This document shows positions 45,870 through 56,126 of a stretch of DNA of 64,000 bases, piece after piece (the stretch's first letter is position 1; every line of letters starts with the position of its first letter). The DNA comes from Rosa chinensis (lineage: Eukaryota; Streptophyta; Magnoliopsida; Rosales; Rosaceae). The translations under genes were made by a program, and so were the position numbers. The DNA lies in assembly GCF_002994745.2 (NCBI RefSeq), contig NC_037093.1, positions 66,731,510 to 66,795,509 on the forward strand. The letters are read 5' to 3'. The notes under the pieces are model-generated. The model saw only the letters and a list, made by a program, of their open reading frames with translations. It did not search any database and was not told where the DNA came from.

Positions 45870-46892
45870 AACATGGAGAGGATGCGTCGAGAAGGAATAG
45901 GCAATGATGATGAGATACGGACAACGAAGTTAAGTGAACTCAAGCTTTGGGCATCTTACAGAGGGCATACACTTACTTGAATTGTAAAGGGGATGATATA
46001 TTATTTTTGAGCTCTTAAGATGTTGGTTTTCTGGATTCTGCATTAGAGATGGACATTCGGGAAGGTTCACAAGAAATTGGTTCTATGATGCGAGACATTG
46101 GTTTGGACGGTTTGACCTCGGAGAGGTCACCTTCTTCCAGGAGTTTAAGTAGCTAGAACAAGCAGTTGTGTGAACTCATTGTACAAAGGTCATGAAGTTG
46201 GAACTGCTTTGATGAAATATATATGTATATGATTGCATGCCAGATATATGGAAAACAAGAGGCAAAGAAAGATCTCCATGCTCATGAAATTTTATATCTG
46301 ATGAAAACTAAGGAAGCACTTCAAATTGCCTATATTGATGAGGTTTCAACTGGCACGAATGAAAAGGAATATTATTCTATTCTTGTCAAGTATGATAATT
46401 AATTAGAGAAAGTAGTTGAATTCTATTGCATTAAGTTGCCTAGTCCCTTAAAGCTCGAAGAGGGAAAACCAGAGAATTAAAATCATGATATTATGTTCAA
46501 TCCTGTTGATATGAACCAAGACAATAACTTTGAGGAGGCATGCAAAATGCGGAATCTATTGGAAGAATACAGGCACTATCATGGTATCCGGAAGCTTACG
46601 ATCTTGGGAGTTAGGGAGCATGTCTTTAGTGGTTCTGTTTCACACTTGCTTGGTTTATGTCAGGTCAGGAAACAAGTTGTCATCTTAGGACAGCGGGTGG
46701 GTGTTGGTAAATCCTTTGAAAGGTCGAATGCATTATGGTCATCCAGATGTCTTTGATTGATTTTGGTTCTTGAATTGAGGTGGCATCAGTAAATCTTTCA
46801 GGGTGATTAACATCAGTGAAGACATTTTTGCTGGCTTTAATTATACTTATTTGCATGGAGGCAACGTCACCCACCATGAATACATCCAATAG
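45870..46892 (+). pseudogene. captured callose synthase (glucan synthase-like) fragment
   Basis: In shifting frames the sequence reads MERMRREG, SELKLWASYRGHTLT, then EMDIREGSQEIGSMMRDIG, LTSERSPSSRSLSS, IACQIYGKQEAKKDLHA, EALQIAYIDEVSTG, DMNQDNNFEEACKMRNLLEE, ILGVREHVFSGSVS, RVINISEDIFAGFN and GNVTHHEYIQ. These follow the order of the glucan synthase (FKS1) domain of plant callose synthases, which make beta-1,3-glucan at the plasma membrane. No intron-like gaps were seen over about 1 kb, so it may derive from a spliced transcript. Several stops and frameshifts make it non-functional. Sense with respect to the retrotransposon. Confidence 0.85.
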
Positions 46893-47257
46893 TTGGACTA
46901 TCTCAATTAGTGCATATTTTATTGAACATTCAGAAAAGTCAAAAATTTCAAATTCTGCAGTTCAGAAAGAGGGATAAGAATTTTTAAAACTCATAGAGCA
47001 ACTTGTTATAATGAGATGTTCGACCAAAGTGAAATAGAAGGGAAAAAAAAAAGTTCAAGAGCAGAACATACAAACCAGAGTTTAGAAGAAATGGAAAAAT
47101 TGGAGTGAGAAAGGTTAGGATATCCAGGATTATATATTTGTAATATGTGGTAACACAAATGTTGTACTTTGGTCCACAGTTTGGCAGGTTTGAAAGAACA
47201 ATAAAGTAAATGAGTTTTACAGAACTGAGTAAAGCAACTGGCAGCCTTCAAAATATA
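46893..47257. other. unassigned interior of the composite retrotransposon
   Basis: No recognisable protein. A 21-bp tandem pair (CTTCAAAATATATCAATGT) lies at about 47247-47287, next to the FAB1-like fragment. Confidence 0.4.
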
Positions 47258-47675
47258 TCAATGTCTTCAAAATATATCAATGTCTTCACCAGTTTCTTTT
47301 GGCCAATCGAACCAAGGTCTTCCAGAAACCTCTCCAAATGAAATGTCTCACAGTAGCCCAACTTTTGTGAAGAGCGATGATCGATAGATGAAATTGTTTG
47401 AGCAACTGTGCAGCGAGCTATGCGCTCTAAAAGTGGCCTCTTGATATTAAGAACAAGTGATATGTCTTTTGCAAGAAGATATTTCTGAGCATCTCAAGAA
47501 ACAGATTTCTCCACCAGAAGGACATCAGGGTGGCGTGCTTCGATCTTTGCTACTGCCATCTTTAAATGGTCCATCTCCTGCTGTAAAAGAGTATCAAAAC
47601 TTGACAATAGGTTAGAAACTCGCTGGTACTCAAGACCACCACCAAGAATCATGAATCGAGGTTTCTCCATTTGAG
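47258..47675 (-). pseudogene. captured FAB1-type PI3P 5-kinase fragment
   Basis: The minus strand reads FMILGGGLEYQRVSNLLSSF, DTLLQQEMDHLKMAVAKIEA, RHPDVLLVEKSVS, stop, DAQKYLLAKDISLVLNIKRP, LLERIARCT and KLGYCETFHLERFLEDLG. This matches the chaperonin-like (TCP1/Cpn60) domain of plant FAB1, the lipid kinase producing PI(3,5)P2 on endosomes. There is one stop in about 135 codons and no intron. It is antisense to the retrotransposon. Confidence 0.82.
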
Positions 47676-47685
47676 ATGAAGAGAA

Positions 47686-47990
47686 AATGCAGGATCAAAC
47701 TGAAACTGAAGTAGAAGTTCCAGCAACTGTAGTCAAAAATCAAGTTCGAAGTCAGAGTGAAGTGCATATTCCTGAATGCCCTCAAAACACAGAAATTGTT
47801 GTAAACTACACATCAGAAGTTTGAAAATCAACAAGAATAAGAAACCTGCAATTTCCGGTGGTGTTACACGTTATATTTCACTGAAGTTGAACTTGATTTG
47901 GGGGAAGAAAATAATCCTATATTACTCAAGGAAGCCATGCAGTCAAAGCATCAGTTAATGGAAAATGGCAATGCAGCTTAAATTGTTGAG
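47686..47990 (+). pseudogene. copia pol remnant (linker and RT start) of the composite element
   Basis: In two frames it reads RKPAISGG then EVELDLGEENNPILLKEAMQ, the junction between the integrase linker and reverse transcriptase in copia pol. It ends within a few codons of the Listerin-like fragment. It is the only pol of the outer element that I could find, and it shows the element is copia. Confidence 0.6.
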
Positions 47991-48036
47991 CAAGTACAAG
48001 AATGAAGTTGGACTTTGGTGTATAAAACAGAAGACT

Positions 48037-48622
48037 TGTACCCCACATTTTATCATTAAACAAAGTTAAAAGAAAAGCTACAAGAGCTCTTAAGAATCGT
48101 TCTATAATATCCTCCACTTCATCACTTGAAGTAGGACACTGATAGACAAATTATGTGCAGCACATCATCGTTGACCAAGTGTACCATCAAGTAGAATGTT
48201 GAAAATAATGTCTGGCAAGCTTTCCTGGGAAGAGAAATTTTTACTCTTCGCATAAGCACTCAATGAAGGTAAGAATGAAGCTACAGCACTTCCTCCTGGG
48301 CACTTCCACGAGCATAATATTTCAGCAGCAAGCCAGGATCGAGTCGGCTTTTCATTTGTTGCTTCCACAAAGAGAGGGAGAGTATATCTAACATAACCCC
48401 CAACAGCTCTATCAATCCCAATTTCTGATATCATCCTGTCAATAAATGAAATTAACTTGCAGTGGCCAAAGTCTTGGATAGAAAAATCCTTGGCAATTAT
48501 TCCCTTTGGCCTGCAAAAATTCTGAACTATCAACAAAGGTCATCTATCACCTCAGCAGAGAAGTTGGTCCAGCAGATTTTGTTCCTTATAGCGACCCTGA
48601 GAGAGACAGTCCAGAATTTCAA
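48037..48622 (-). pseudogene. captured Listerin-like E3 ligase fragment
   Basis: The minus strand has FIDRMISEIGIDRAVGGYV, FVEATNEKPTRSWLAAEILC, SWKCPGGSAVASFLPSLSAY, SSQESLPDIIFNILLDGTL and, in another frame, IIERFLRALVAFLLTLFNDK. From memory this fits the repeat region of plant Listerin (LTN1), a ribosome quality-control ubiquitin ligase. The name is less sure than for the other two captured pieces. The part toward 48622 is a possible extension. Antisense to the retrotransposon. Confidence 0.6.
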
Positions 48623-48625
48623 GCT

Positions 48626-48803
48626 TGTTGAAGGATGTCGACATAATGTGTGCCTCTACAAACTAGGGTTTAGAGTTGTAATAAAAAAGTGTTCTAGGTA
48701 TTCAATTGTAAACGGATTCTATTACCTATTGTGTACCTTGTAACTCCCTATATAAAGTGCTCCTATTATCAATAATAAACACGATTACAATTCCCCTACA
48801 ACA
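48626..48803 (+). repeat. 5' LTR of element B
   Basis: 178 bp with a TATA box CCTATATAAAG (about 48750). Confidence 0.92.
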
Positions 48804-49436
48804 CATTATCAGCACGAGTTCTAACCCTAGCTTCAGAAAAAGAAAAAAACCCTAGAAGAAAAAAAACCTTTTTCTTCTCTGCCGCCAACCCAAAACAAAC
48901 AAAAAAAATCTCTCCACCCCGACCTCACCTCACCGGCCGGACCTCTCCAGCAATACCACTGCTACCCCGCAACACCTGCTGCCTCCTGCCCCGCTCCCAG
49001 TAGCCCCGCGCCTTGCCAAACCCAGCAGCCCGACCTGCAGCCATCCCAACAGCCGCGCAGACCTGCAGCCGAGCAGCCCAAAAGCCCCGCAAGCCGTAGC
49101 CAGCCTGCCTAGCCACACCGCTAGCTGCAGCCCCCCGCAGGAAAGGAAAAAAATTCAGAAAATAGAGGGAAGAAGAAGAAGACGCAAAGAAAGAAAGAAG
49201 AAGAAGAAGAAAAAAAAAAAAAAAAAAGGGGGACCCGGCTGGGCCCAAAAAAAAAAAAAGGAAAGGAAAAAAAAGGAAGGAGCAGGGCTGGGCCCGAAAG
49301 AAGAAAAAAAGAAAGAAAAAAAAGGAAGGGAGAAGGGCAGCCACCAACTGCCAATTTCCGACCAGATTCTAGCAATCCTAATTTAGCTACACGCTGCATC
49401 AACACGCGAGTGTCTTCAAGCCAAGAACAATCACGT
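48804..49436 (+). repeat. C-rich then purine-rich leader of element B
   Basis: After the primer site the leader turns strongly C-rich (about 48890-49140) and then A/G-rich with long A runs and GGGACCCGGCTGGGCCC (about 49140-49335). Element C has the same two-part layout at 58240-59100. The open frames that cross it are low-complexity and not believed. Confidence 0.7.
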
Positions 49437-49565
49437 AAGTTTTTATAATTAAGGTTGCTGCTTTCTTGTATTTAAATTCCTTTTATTTTCTGCAAATATT
49501 GGAATATATGTTGCCAAATGAGTTTGATATTTAACAAAGCGGAATTGTGGGGATTCACGCTTAAC

Positions 49566-49667
49566 GAACTAAGAGTGTTCGTATGAACTAAGAGTGTTCA
49601 TAATTAAACGAACTAAGAGTGTTCGTGTGAACTAAGAGCGTTCACAATGCTTGGACTAAGAGCGTCT
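49566..49667 (+). repeat. GAACTAAGAGYGTTC array in the leader of element B
   Basis: Exact GAACTAAGAGTGTTC at 49566, 49585 and 49610, GAACTAAGAGCGTTC at 49629 and a worn copy at 49653. The word has inverted ends (GAAC/GTTC). The array ends about 165 nt before the gag ATG. Confidence 0.88.
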
Positions 49668-49831
49668 GTAAGCATCAAATTGTGACCATATTAAAACATC
49701 ATTGTTTGGTCTAATCCAATTATTCTTGGAAATTGATTTCTTGGTAGCATAGCTCGGAAATCTTATTATTATTAGTTTTCGTGGAAGTTTAGCTCCGAAA
49801 CTAATTCGTTCTTATTTCACCCTTTTTCAGG

Positions 49832-50506
49832 ATGTCAAACTCGAACATACTCGATTTTGTTCCATTGGATTATGCAGGCAAAAGATACATATTATGGACT
49901 CAGGACGTTGAGCTCCATCTTATTTCCCGTGATCTATTGCACACAATCCAAGAGCTTTGTTCTGAAGGAGCTGCTCCAGACCCTCAAACTGAGATTGACA
50001 ATTCCAGGGCACTTGCCCTAATGATGCGTTATATGGATAGAGACCTCCAGTTTGAGTTCATGAATGAGGATAGCGCCATAAAGCTTTGGCAAGCGCTTCA
50101 TGAATGTCATGGCAATGTTCATGACTCCATCCTTCCGAATTTAGAAGTAGAATGAAATGATCTTTGCTTCTCTGACTTTGATACAGTCATATGATTTTAT
50201 TCGGAAGCTCTCCGCATCACAGGAATGATGCGCTTCTGTGGTAAGACGATCACAGAAGAACAATTGATTGAGAAAACCCTCAATACCTTCCCTGTCTATG
50301 CTATGAGATCCTGTGATTTATTTCGGACTCATATAAATGCAAGACGGATCACAAGCTTTCAAAAAATTATTGAAGCTATGGAAATTGCTGAAAGGCAATA
50401 CAACGAGCTTGTGAGTAGAGAAATTGATAGGCTTCAAGATAGCTATCCAGAGCATCATCCCATGGCTAGAGAAAGTCGCCATAGACATCATGATCCATAT
50501 GATTGA
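49832..50506 (+). pseudogene. element B gag
   Basis: It starts MSNSNILDFVPLDYAGKRY and continues with LWTQDVELHL, LWQALHECHG and, after a stop and frameshift near 50155-50225, MRFCGKTITEEQLIEKTLNT and IEAMEIAERQYNELVSRE. This is a copia gag capsid region. No zinc knuckle could be read downstream. Confidence 0.8.
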
Positions 50507-51943
50507 AATGCTCATGAAGGTAGTCGCCAAAGGCGACAATCACGCCACAGTAAGAGCCGTGATTTTGAGGGACTAAGGGTTGGAAACCATAGATCCAACG
50601 TTGGTCATGGTTATAATCTTCCAACGCCTCAGGTCCCAGGGACCATGCACATTGCGCCAATGCGCCTCAATCAAGGGAGAATCCTCTTCATAGTATCTAT
50701 TTCTGATATGGAACGTCTGATCAATGGGCCTGAGTTTGCAATGTACCTAAGAAGGTAGCTACCTCACAATGATCAAGACATCAAGTTCAAAAAGACTTTA
50801 AATCTGGCGATGAAGACAAAATGCCGTAGATTTTTATTTCGAATAGTCTTTTTATTTTTCCAAGAACTTTTGTAATGGCAATTTGCCTTAGTCAATAAAT
50901 GACAATTGTATTAACTCTTTCTTATGTGGCGAATCCAATAAAATGTGATGTCTAGGAAAGTCATTGAGATTATTGGTACTTAAGAGAGCCTTGCTCCACC
51001 AACATCTCTCTCTACTTTCCTGGTCGTATTTGATTGGAGTTACCAAACGGACAGAGTGACTACAATGTGTCTTACTTTGATTTTATTTTAGATTAGATTT
51101 TGGAAACTTTGATGTAATCATTGGCTATTAATAAAGTGTCAATTCTTTTACTTAATGTCTTGGACATACCTTAATTCGAACTTTATTATATAAGAGCCAA
51201 TGGTTTTCATGTGGAAACACATTTTGAGAATGGACAGAGTTCCTTTGCATCACCTCTAATGACTACGGACATAAACGAGTATTAGAAAAACTTATGTGTC
51301 GCTCTAGTGGGTTGTATGCAACCACTATTTGAGTTATTGAATCCAACCATGTCATGAGAGACGACTTATGGGATTTTGACACATATAGGCTTTGACATGA
51401 TGATCCGTGTATTAAAGACTTTACACGGACATCCATTTTCAGAACGAAGAAAAGTAAGAACCAAGAATTGGTTCGAGGAGCTGCACATGCGCCTCATGGC
51501 GCCATGATTGTGCAAAGACAGGCCATACATGGCCTGCGCCGCCTACCCCCTGCGGCAAATACATGGCATTGACACCATAAACTCCTCTCTCTACTTCTCA
51601 AGTCTATTGTGACATTATGGCCTAACCAAAATCTTCATTGGTTGATTATAAAGCCCATGTTTCGTTCTGTAAAGCCTGTTATTTAGGATTGAGATCATCC
51701 TATGCAAAGGAGATTGAGGAAATAATTCCATTCTCATAAAGAATCTAAGAGAATTATGTGGATTTGATCAACCAACTTGCGGACCGTATAGATATTTTAT
51801 GGTGTTGGTCGATACGCAAACACACTGGTCACGTGTTGTGTCATTATCCACTCGTAATGCTGCTTATACTACACTCCTAGCACACAACATATGGCTACAG
51901 GCTCACTACCCAAATCATCCCATTCAGTCAATTTGACTCGATA
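50507..51943 (+). pseudogene. element B: gag C-terminus, protease and GAG-pre-integrase, badly worn
   Basis: Only fragments remain: a basic RQSRH stretch after gag and, near 51210-51360, words parallel to element C (ENGQSSFASPLMTTDINEY-like, LMCRSSGLYATT), which precede the GAG-pre-integrase. No open frame longer than about 60 codons is meaningful. Confidence 0.5.
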
Positions 51944-52430
51944 ATGCTAGAGAGTTTACATCGACAATTTTCGATGACTATTGCATATCATTGGGTATTG
52001 ATATCAAGTATCATATTCCCATGTACACACCCAATTGATCTCGCGGAAAAGCCACCATTAAACGACTACGATGGTAGCCCGGACATTGGTAATACGCACC
52101 AATATTTCCGCTTGGGTTATGCAATATCGCATGCAGCTATGCTAATTAGTCTACGACTCATAGCAGCCACTCAACTTTTATTTGCGTTACAGCTAGTGAC
52201 TGGGTTCGAGTCTAATATCTCGTATTTATGCATATTTGAGTGTGCGGTTCATGTGCCAATTGCGCCGCCACAGCGCATCAACATGAGTCATTGCAACGAA
52301 TGCATATATATATTTGTTGGACATGAGTCTCCAACTATAAGTCCGCTATGTAGAACCCTTGCCAGGCGATCTCTATTTTGCTAGATTTGCGAATTATCAC
52401 TTTGATGAGACAATCTTCCCGTCGTTAGGG
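51944..52430 (+). pseudogene. element B integrase remnant
   Basis: Frame 51944-52384 has LGYAISHAAMLISLRLIAAT and LVTGFESNISYLCIFECAVH, matching the integrase C-terminal part of elements A and C. The catalytic Asp region just upstream (DNAREFTST) is in a different frame with a worn Glu-Phe pair. Confidence 0.7.
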
Positions 52431-52822
52431 GGAGATTAGAACGTCAATGTTCAACAGGAACAACAGGAATTGTCGTAGTCTGTCCCCATTATGTCTCATC
52501 TTGATCCCCTAAAAATGACGAGATCACATATACCTACTGCAAACATGCCTGCAAGGATTGATGTCCCCACAAGAGGACATGGTGCCACCCAGAGAAGATG
52601 GGTACTGCACCAATACCATGGATGATAGTATGGTGACGCCACAAAGGTGGCATAATGGCGTCATAGGCCATGAGTTCCGCTAGAGAGAGTAGGAGATCCA
52701 TAGGTTCGATGGATTCTCTCCCTAAGAAGAGAGCGAGTTTGGCACAACTTGATTCATTGATCATTGATACTCAAAATCCGTCTCATGAGAATATTTTGGA
52801 TTGTGGTTATGTCTAAGAGACA

Positions 52823-53600
52823 TTGTTGGGGGACGCCTCAATGTTAGAACCAATTCCTGAGAATATAGAGATCTCTACGAACTACAATAGTGTACATGAG
52901 GACGTGGAATTATTGAGACCAATGACATCGAACCTTACTCCGTTGAAGAATGCCAATGTAGAGAAAATTGGCCTAAATGGAAAGATGCGATCCAGGTTGA
53001 ATTGGATTCACTAACGAAGAGGAAGGATTTCGGGCCTGAGATGCCAACACCTCCTAACATAAAACCTATTGACATTAATAGGTCTTCATTAGATAGTGTG
53101 ATGAGAAAAAGATATGGTAATCTTGCCTTGTGGCGCAAGGTTTCTCACAACGCCCTAAAATCGACTACGAGAAGACATATTCTCTCGTAATGGATGTCAT
53201 TACACTCCACTACCTTGTCAGTTTGGTAGTTTCCAAATAACTGAACATGCAGCTTACGAATGTGGTCACTACGTATCTCTATGAGGATCTAGATACATAA
53301 TATAATGAAGGTTCTTGTGGACTTTATTTACCCAAGTCAAGTGACTCTAGACCACGGAGCGCATTTGCAACGAGGTTGAAATGCTCACTAAAATGACTAC
53401 TTGATTGGGAAGGGATATGATGAACTATGCCCACTCGTTTCCATGACAAGTTCCGGATTTGCAATTGTCGCGGTTTATGGAACCCTTGAGAGTTAAGGGA
53501 AACCGCTGAACACCTGGAATCCGAGTTTGAGAGGAATGACCTTGGGAGAACACGGTTTTGTCTAAATTCAGAACTTGTATACCGTGTCAAGAGGCATTTT
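52823..53600 (+). pseudogene. element B reverse transcriptase remnant
   Basis: Short pieces in several frames match RT of elements A and C, for example NWPKWKDAIQVELDSLTKRK-type words near 52960-53020 and MDVITLHYLVSLVVSK near 53190-53240. The catalytic YVDD box is absent or unreadable. Confidence 0.6.
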
Positions 53601-53759
53601 TGATAATGTCAAAGATGCACCATGGTCGTCCGTAGTCTTGGCCCTAAAAGGGATCCGTTTTGTCCCAAGGATGATGATGAAGACATGTTAATAGCAGAAG
53701 TGCTTATTTATGTACAATAGGCGCATTATTGTACTTAATTAGCATAATACAAGACCGGA

Positions 53760-54117
53760 CACCTCAATTATTATGAACTTATTGGCTAGATATAGCCCCG
53801 CGCCAACGCAACGCCATTAGATTGGTATAAAGACAATCTTTCGATATTTGAGAGGTACGATTGATATGGGTTTGTTCTATCCCTACAGAGAAAAGAGATG
53901 ACGGAAGTGTGGGATCGGACCCCACAAGGCAAAATACCACCTTCCGTGCTCCTCCTCCCCTCCATCAAAATGACAACAAGCATTTCTAAATATTGAAGTG
54001 AACCAAATCCGATCAGAGAATAATGTAGCGGACTTATTTACTAAGTCGTTACCAAAATCCACCTTTGAGAAACATGTGAAGAGCATCGGATTGAGAAAGT
54101 TATACGAACTCCCATGA
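53760..54117 (+). pseudogene. element B RNase H remnant, internally deleted
   Basis: LLARYSPAPTQRH, TIFRYLRGTIDMGLFYPY, then directly NQIRSENNVADLFTKSLPKS and KHVKSIGLRKLYELP. The catalytic middle of RNase H is missing; in its place is an unrelated stretch of about 110 bp (53890-54000). Confidence 0.65.
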
Positions 54118-54194
54118 TTGTAGCAATCAGGGGGGGATATTGACATCAGGGGGAGGCATGATGTCTACATGTTCGATCTCGAAGAGTGAAGGAC

Positions 54195-54285
54195 GTGTTG
54201 TGCTCTTTTTGTCCTTCGACCAAGGTTATTTTTGTCCCACATCGTTTTTGTTACCTGACAAGGTTTTTAATGAGGCAACAATCAA
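54195..54285 (+). repeat. conserved pre-polypurine block of element B
   Basis: TTTTTGTCCTTCGACCAAGG, TTTGTCCCAC and CAAGGTTTTTAATGAGGCAA recur as the reverse complement of the blocks in element A (10966-11375). A purine tract CACAAGGGGAAG follows at the 3' LTR. Confidence 0.7.
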
Positions 54286-54321
54286 AACGTCATCACCAAG
54301 TTTGAGCGGCACAAGGGGAAG

Positions 54322-54499
54322 TGTTAAAGGATGTCGACATAATGTGTGCCTCTACAAACTAGGGTTTAGAGTTGTAATAGGAAAGTGTTCTAGGTATTCA
54401 ATTGTATACGGATTCTATTACCTATTGTGTACCTTGTAACTCCCTATATAAAGGGCTCCTATTATCAATAATAAACACGATTACAATTCTCCTATAACA
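54322..54499 (+). repeat. 3' LTR of element B
   Basis: 178 bp, TGTTAAAGG to CTATAACA, about seven differences from 48626-48803. Confidence 0.92.
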
Positions 54500-54504
54500 A
54501 AGCT

Positions 54505-55054
54505 GATTATATTGTGTGAAGTACTATCAGGTAATGTATCTTCTTTAGTCAGTCAGTCATTTATGAAGTCATCAATTGATATCTATCATTTGAATAAAAT
54601 TAAGTTTCAACATTTGGTTGCTGTATAGGTAGAACACGTACATATGCAGAACCATGTACATATAAGGAGCCTGATATTGATATTCTAAATCAGTGAATAT
54701 GTACTTATGTAGAAAAACTTGATACTGATATGCCAAATCAGTAAGTTAATACAACTCTTTATCTAGTTGAAATTAATTTTGGATCAAACATGTTTTACAA
54801 ATCGATTACTGTAAATAAAGTAAACATGTACAAGATCATACTTGAGGTAGTTTCATGTAATTTTACTTGCTGCATTGTGATCATAGAAGACTAGTGATTT
54901 TCCAATTCATTGTAATCTTTTGTACTTCAATGCAGTTTAGCAAAATTGACAGGACTTTGAAAAACAGATGATGTCCTTGAACTCTTGTGCACACTTAAGA
55001 AAACAACTCAACAATGTAAGTTGATTTTGTATGATATCTAGTTCAGTGGGAGAT
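54505..55054 (+). other. 3' part of the composite retrotransposon
   Basis: No coding region; it ends in the polypurine tract TCAGTGGGAGAT next to the 3' LTR. Confidence 0.7.
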
Positions 55055-55714
55055 TGTAAGACCTTATTGAACTAGACATCAACACTTTCTGCAAATTGAC
55101 ATTGTGAGGAGTTTTAGAATTTCAGTTCGTAACATCAAAGTATTTAATAAAGCTTGTAATTGAAAATAGTTTTATTAATGCAATCTGTTTTTGAATTTGA
55201 ATTCAAACATGTATGGTTATTTAGATTAATCCATTCAAATAAACATAAGGAAGTTATAAGGCAGTTGCTTAATGGAAGGAATTGCCACAACAGTTTTTCT
55301 GATATAAGGAGGATTACAATGTCCTCATTTGATCCCTGCTAGAACACCAAACCTCAAACAAAATTGTCCCATTAACAATCTGAGATTGAGGGTGCATCTA
55401 GGAGAAGCATCAATGGATTATGGAACTACATCATGTTAGTATCATATACTTTTATCAGTTTTATTTTCTAGACATAATGTTCAATATGCAGTAGATTCTT
55501 GATTCATGTTGTTCTTGAATTGTAATCTTATATTTGACATAGCCTTGTAATTATCTAGTATGACGATGAACTTAGAATCAATCATAATTCATAATCATAT
55601 ATATCTGCAGAAGTTGTATGAACAGTTTTTTCAAATGTTCTTGCTGCTATAAAGATAAGAGTTGTTATATATGATCAAGTATTTAGATGTCCATAAATAA
55701 ATTGCATTCTAACA
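55055..55714 (+). repeat. 3' LTR of the composite retrotransposon
   Basis: 660 bp, TGTAAGACC to ATTCTAACA, followed by the ATAAG target duplication and then IPT codons. Confidence 0.95.
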
Positions 55715-56126
55715 ATAAGAAGCAACAATCATAGTTAGCTCCAAAATTAATTTTTGGATATTCAACGAGTGCCTCGATGTACGAGTTTGATCCACCTGCA
55801 ATGATTGGGATCGAATTGCTGTTAATAATTTCTTTAATGGCACCTTGGACATGGTGGCAAAAATCTTCTATGGTGAAGTCCTCCTCAGTGTCTTCAATAA
55901 ACCCTAGCAAATGGTGGCGAATTCCTTGGCGCTCGATCTCCGAGACTTTATTAGTAATAATATCGCCACCTTTGTAGACTTGAATTTTGTCAGAATTGAT
56001 GATTTCACCCTTAAACTGTAATGCTAAATCTACAGAGAGTTTGGTTTTTCCGGATCCAGTCGATCCCATGATGAAAATGACCTTCTCCTTGTTCGTGGGG
56101 AGTTCCGCACCTTTGGTAGATCCCAT

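Larger units (their letters stand above)
48626..54499 (+). mobile_element. nested copia element B (5.9 kb)
   Basis: 178-bp LTRs (48626-48803 and 54322-54499) start TGTTRAAGGATGTCGACA and end YAACA. The target duplication AAGCT flanks them (48621-48625 and 54500-54504). The putative primer site CATTATCAGCACGAG follows the 5' LTR. Gag, integrase, RT and RNase H remains are in order but heavily broken. By eye the LTRs differ at about 7 of 178 positions, more than the host element's LTRs. Confidence 0.92.
44272..55714 (+). mobile_element. 11.4-kb composite LTR retrotransposon with captured host-gene fragments
   Basis: LTRs 44272-44930 and 55055-55714 (TGTAAGACC to TTCTAACA) are flanked by ATAAG (44267-44271 and 55715-55719). 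A TGGTATCAGAGCC primer site follows the 5' LTR and a purine tract AGTGGGAGAT precedes the 3' LTR. Its own pol is reduced to a linker/RT-start remnant (about 47690-47990). In its place are fragments like callose synthase (45870-46892), FAB1 (47258-47675) and Listerin (48037-48622). A complete copia (48626-54499) is nested inside. By eye the LTRs differ at about 11 of 660 positions. It splits the IPT gene. Confidence 0.93.
43744..56126 (-). pseudogene. IPT: adenylate isopentenyltransferase, split by an 11.4-kb retrotransposon
   Basis: The N-terminal part (56126 down to 55720) has the Walker A motif GSTGSGKT (residues 21-28), INSDKIQVYKGGDIITNKV and HHLLGF. The C-terminal part (44266 down to 43744) has VSRRVDQMVEPGVVNELR, YERGIRRAIE and a basic end. 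Together they equal one intronless plant IPT, the enzyme that attaches an isopentenyl group to ATP/ADP in the first step of cytokinin synthesis. The retrotransposon 44272-55714 with ATAAG duplications separates them, right after YDCCFL. A second lesion is an 8-bp insertion (TTAGTTCC, near 44242-44252 plus strand) that shifts the frame a few codons past the junction. Otherwise both halves are open, so inactivation looks recent. No plastid transit peptide is evident. Confidence 0.9.

Noticed and set aside
48925..49405. Long minus-strand frames in the leader of element B
   Set aside because: Low-complexity Phe/Leu/Ser and Gly/Ala runs caused by purine-rich DNA; they are not conserved proteins.
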